7,091 nucleotides of DNA from contig JAMOAF010000505.1 of assembly GCA_023621895.1 (NCBI GenBank), forward strand, positions 1 through 7,091, in the 5' to 3' direction. The position numbers and the translations under genes are program-made. This document shows positions 5,281 to 7,091 of the stretch, piece by piece (the first letter of the stretch is position 1; each line of letters starts with the position of its first letter). Origin of the DNA: Planctomycetota bacterium. Its GTDB lineage: Bacteria; Planctomycetota; Planctomycetia; Pirellulales; Thermoguttaceae. Below the pieces are notes generated by a model that saw only the letters and a list, made by a program, of their open reading frames with translations, had not been told where the DNA came from and did not search any database.

Positions 5281-5722
5281 CCGCCCTCAGAGAATGCCGC
5301 GCCGCGGCCTCCTAAATGAGCTTGCGTGATTCGTGGAAAAAGCGGCTGTTGTTCAGATAGCCGCGTGCGCCTTGCCCCGCGCTTCGTTACGTACGGGTTG
5401 TGCCGCAGCGCAGGCGCGCCGCGGGGCAAGCCCACGCGGCTATCACGCTCTCATGAATTCCTCCCTAAAATCACGCAAGCTCATTTAGCCCTCGGGAGGC
5501 CGCGGTATCGCGCGGAACCCGGCCCGGCGCCGCTGCCGCTAGTTCCGGCGCAATCCGCACAACGCGATGGATATTCGACCTCCGGCGGGGCGCAGCGCCT
5601 CGGCGCGCGACGTAGAGTTGGAACAGGGTGCGACCGATCAGCCGTGTCGCCGCCCAAATGCGACCCGGGACTGCCGCTTTCAGGGCAATCCGGCTAGACC
5701 AACGCACGCGACGAGGAACAGC
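5281..5722. other. Intergenic region between ThuA-like and AAA+ genes
   Basis: The left half is the nested palindrome. Positions 5506-5722 contain no gene that I accept. The AAA+ reading frame stays open back to an ATG at 5567, but that start has no ribosome-binding site and its 52 extra residues are Arg/Pro-rich and unlike a domain. I found no promoter with acceptable spacing. The last 10 nt hold the AAA+ ribosome-binding site. Confidence 0.6.
5302..5505. repeat. Concentric nested palindrome, 204 bp (possible non-autonomous element)
   Basis: The outer arms 5312-5331 and 5469-5488 are perfect 20-bp inverted repeats (CTAAATGAGCTTGCGTGATT and complement). They are extended by CCGCGGCCTC (5302-5311) pairing with 5496-5505 across a 7-nt bulge at 5489-5495. 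The inner arms pair as 5356-5367 with 5433-5444 (12 bp) and 5371-5381 with 5420-5430 (11 bp), around a 38-nt loop at 5382-5419. Outer and inner palindromes share the same centre (5400), separated on each side by exactly 24 non-complementary nt. It begins 22 nt after the ThuA-like stop, so it may also end that transcript, although no T-tract follows. Mobile element, structured RNA and terminator are all possible readings. Confidence 0.7.
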
Positions 5723-7054
5723 ATGATGACGGTAGCCACCCAGGTTCCCGCCCCCGGCAGCCTCTTGGCTCAAGTCCTTTCCGACGAGGCCTTCTTCCCG
5801 ACCCCGCCGACGCGACTTTCCGACACGGGGCTCCCCGTTTCGATGATCGAACTGCTGATCCTCAAGCACCTGGCGGTTGCCGGTTCTTCGAGCGGGCGCG
5901 GCATTGCCAGGCACATCTGCCTGCCCTTCGGAATCCTCGAAGAACTGTTCCACTCCCTGCGGTCGAAGCAGCTCCTCGTCCACATGGGCTCGGCGCCGCT
6001 GAACGACTACCTCTACACGCTCACCGAACAGGGGCAGGAACGGGCGCACGCGGCGGTTCGCGGATGCGCGTATTCGGGCGCCGCCCCCGTGCCCCTGGCC
6101 GATTACGTGGTCTCGGTGGAAGCCCAGACGATCCGCGCCGAGTCGCCCCGGCGCGATCAACTCGCCCACGCATTCCGCGATATCTCCGTCGACTCGGCGC
6201 TCTTCGAAAGCCTCGGGCCGGCAGTGAATTCCGGGGCTGGCCTGTTTCTTTACGGGGCGCCGGGCAACGGCAAATCGACCCTCGCCAGCCGGATCACGAT
6301 GTGCTTCGGCCAGGCAATCTGGGTCCCCCGCACCGTCGTCGAAGACGGCCAGATGATCAAGGTCTACGACGCCGCCTACCACGAGGCGATCGCCGATCCC
6401 GAATCCCAGAACCTCGGCAGCGCCGACTACGATCGCCGCTGGGTGAAAATCCGCCGCCCGACCGTCGTCGTCGGCGGCGAGCTGACGATGGACAACCTGG
6501 AGATCCGCCACGACCCTTACAGCAACGTCAGCGAGGCGCCGCTCCAGATGAAAAGCAACTGCGGCTGCCTGTTGATCGACGACTTCGGCCGCCAGCGGAT
6601 CGAACCGGTCGAATTGCTCAATCGCTGGATCGTCCCCTTGGAATGCCGCCACGACTTCCTCACCCTCTCGACCGGCAAGAAAATCCAGGTGCCCTTCGAG
6701 CAATTGATCATCTTCTCGACGAACCTCGAACCGGCGGACCTGGTCGACGACGCGTTCCTCCGCCGGATTCCCTACAAGATCGAGATCGGCGATCCGGATC
6801 GGGAGGAGTTCCACACGCTCTTCCAGCTCTACGCCCAGCGGTACCAGTGCGAGTACCGGCCGGAATTGGTGGACTACCTGATTGAGCGCCACTACCTGCC
6901 CGCCAACCGCCCCATGCGCCGCTGCCATCCCCGCGACCTGCTCGGCCAGATTCGCAACTACTGCAACTACAACGGCCTGCCGATGGAGATGCGGACCGAG
7001 TACTTCGACCGCGTCGTGAAGAGCTACTTCACCGTCGTCATCAACCGGCGCTGA
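5723..7054 (+). CDS. AAA+ ATPase with N-terminal winged-helix-like region
   Basis: This is a 443-residue soluble P-loop ATPase; its cellular role is not recognised. Residues about 35-110 (SMIELLILKHLAV through NDYLYTLTEQGQERA) look like a winged helix-turn-helix, with the wing reading into LTEQG. The AAA+ module follows: Walker A GAPGNGKST (178-186), Walker B CLLIDD (282-287), sensor 1 IIFSTN with Asn334, candidate arginine fingers FLRRIP (Arg347/Arg348), and a C-terminal helical lid with RRCHPRDLL as likely sensor 2. About 100 residues separate Walker A from Walker B, more than usual, including a charged stretch ending VVVGGELTMDNLEIRHDPYSN. The start at 5723 is preferred to the ATG at 5567 because GAGGA (5713-5717) lies 5 nt upstream; ATG 5726 is also possible. 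No membrane segment is seen. Related stand-alone ATPases occur near pilus or secretion genes in some bacteria, but nothing here tests that. Confidence 0.85.
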   Translation: MMTVATQVPAPGSLLAQVLSDEAFFPTPPTRLSDTGLPVSMIELLILKHLAVAGSSSGRGIARHICLPFGILEELFHSLRSKQLLVHMGSAPLNDYLYTLTEQGQERAHAAVRGCAYSGAAPVPLADYVVSVEAQTIRAESPRRDQLAHAFRDISVDSALFESLGPAVNSGAGLFLYGAPGNGKSTLASRITMCFGQAIWVPRTVVEDGQMIKVYDAAYHEAIADPESQNLGSADYDRRWVKIRRPTVVVGGELTMDNLEIRHDPYSNVSEAPLQMKSNCGCLLIDDFGRQRIEPVELLNRWIVPLECRHDFLTLSTGKKIQVPFEQLIIFSTNLEPADLVDDAFLRRIPYKIEIGDPDREEFHTLFQLYAQRYQCEYRPELVDYLIERHYLPANRPMRRCHPRDLLGQIRNYCNYNGLPMEMRTEYFDRVVKSYFTVVINRR

Positions 7055-7091
7055 GCCAGGCCGCCGCGGGGTACAGGCCAAAGGCTTTTCT
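7055..7091. other. Downstream edge, truncated by window
   Basis: Only 37 nt follow the AAA+ stop. A very short GCC-AAA-GGC hairpin before TTTTCT is visible, but it is too weak to call a terminator. Confidence 0.3.

Noticed and set aside
5326..5697. Possible 123-residue protein across the palindrome
   Set aside because: Its opposite-strand counterpart shares the peptide ITQAHL only because of the inverted repeat; there is no ribosome-binding site or domain.
5471..7081. Long antisense open frame (536 codons) covering the whole AAA+ gene and reaching the window edge
   Set aside because: It mirrors the GC-rich codon pattern of the sense gene, has no recognisable domain and runs through half of the palindrome. 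The sense protein has complete AAA+ motifs and a ribosome-binding site.
7070..7091. Terminator-like hairpin after the AAA+ gene
   Set aside because: The stem is only about 3 bp and the window ends before a T-tract could be judged.

Overview
The window is GC-rich bacterial chromosome (roughly two-thirds G+C by eye, with codons mostly ending in G or C). Six intact protein genes are present and no RNA genes or CRISPR arrays were seen. A secreted ThuA-like protein, a YacP-type NYN protein, long intergenic spacers and the codon bias together suggest a planctomycete, perhaps Pirellulales. That placement is an inference from gene style, not a proof.

Layout. Positions 1-206 are non-coding and hold a G-rich hairpin. 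A membrane protein of the YdjM/DUF457 metal-dependent hydrolase family follows (207-992, +). It converges, with an 8-nt gap, on dtd (1001-1480, -), the D-aminoacyl-tRNA deacylase. The divergent dtd/pdxA spacer (1481-2011) holds a candidate dtd promoter and a 112-bp MITE-like element with 15-bp terminal inverted repeats and an 8-9-bp flanking duplication. A tight three-gene unit follows on the + strand: pdxA (vitamin B6 synthesis), a histidine-phosphatase-superfamily enzyme, and a NYN/PIN-like putative nuclease. The last two overlap by 13 nt. A good sigma70-type promoter at 4255-4283 then leads into an exported ThuA-like protein (4387-5280). Downstream, 5302-5505 is a 204-bp concentric nested palindrome. 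Finally, 5723-7054 encodes an AAA+ ATPase with an N-terminal winged-helix-like region.

The genes do not form one pathway. They are housekeeping functions (tRNA proofreading, pyridoxal phosphate synthesis, probable RNA metabolism) beside an exported sugar-related protein and an ATPase of unknown role. I see no convincing new multi-gene system. The most interesting material is small and mostly non-coding: the MITE-like element, the nested palindrome (which seems to interrupt an older hairpin), and a 23-bp repeat that reads in the same frame (PPCPAPD) in two neighbouring unrelated genes, with a partial inverted copy near the left edge.
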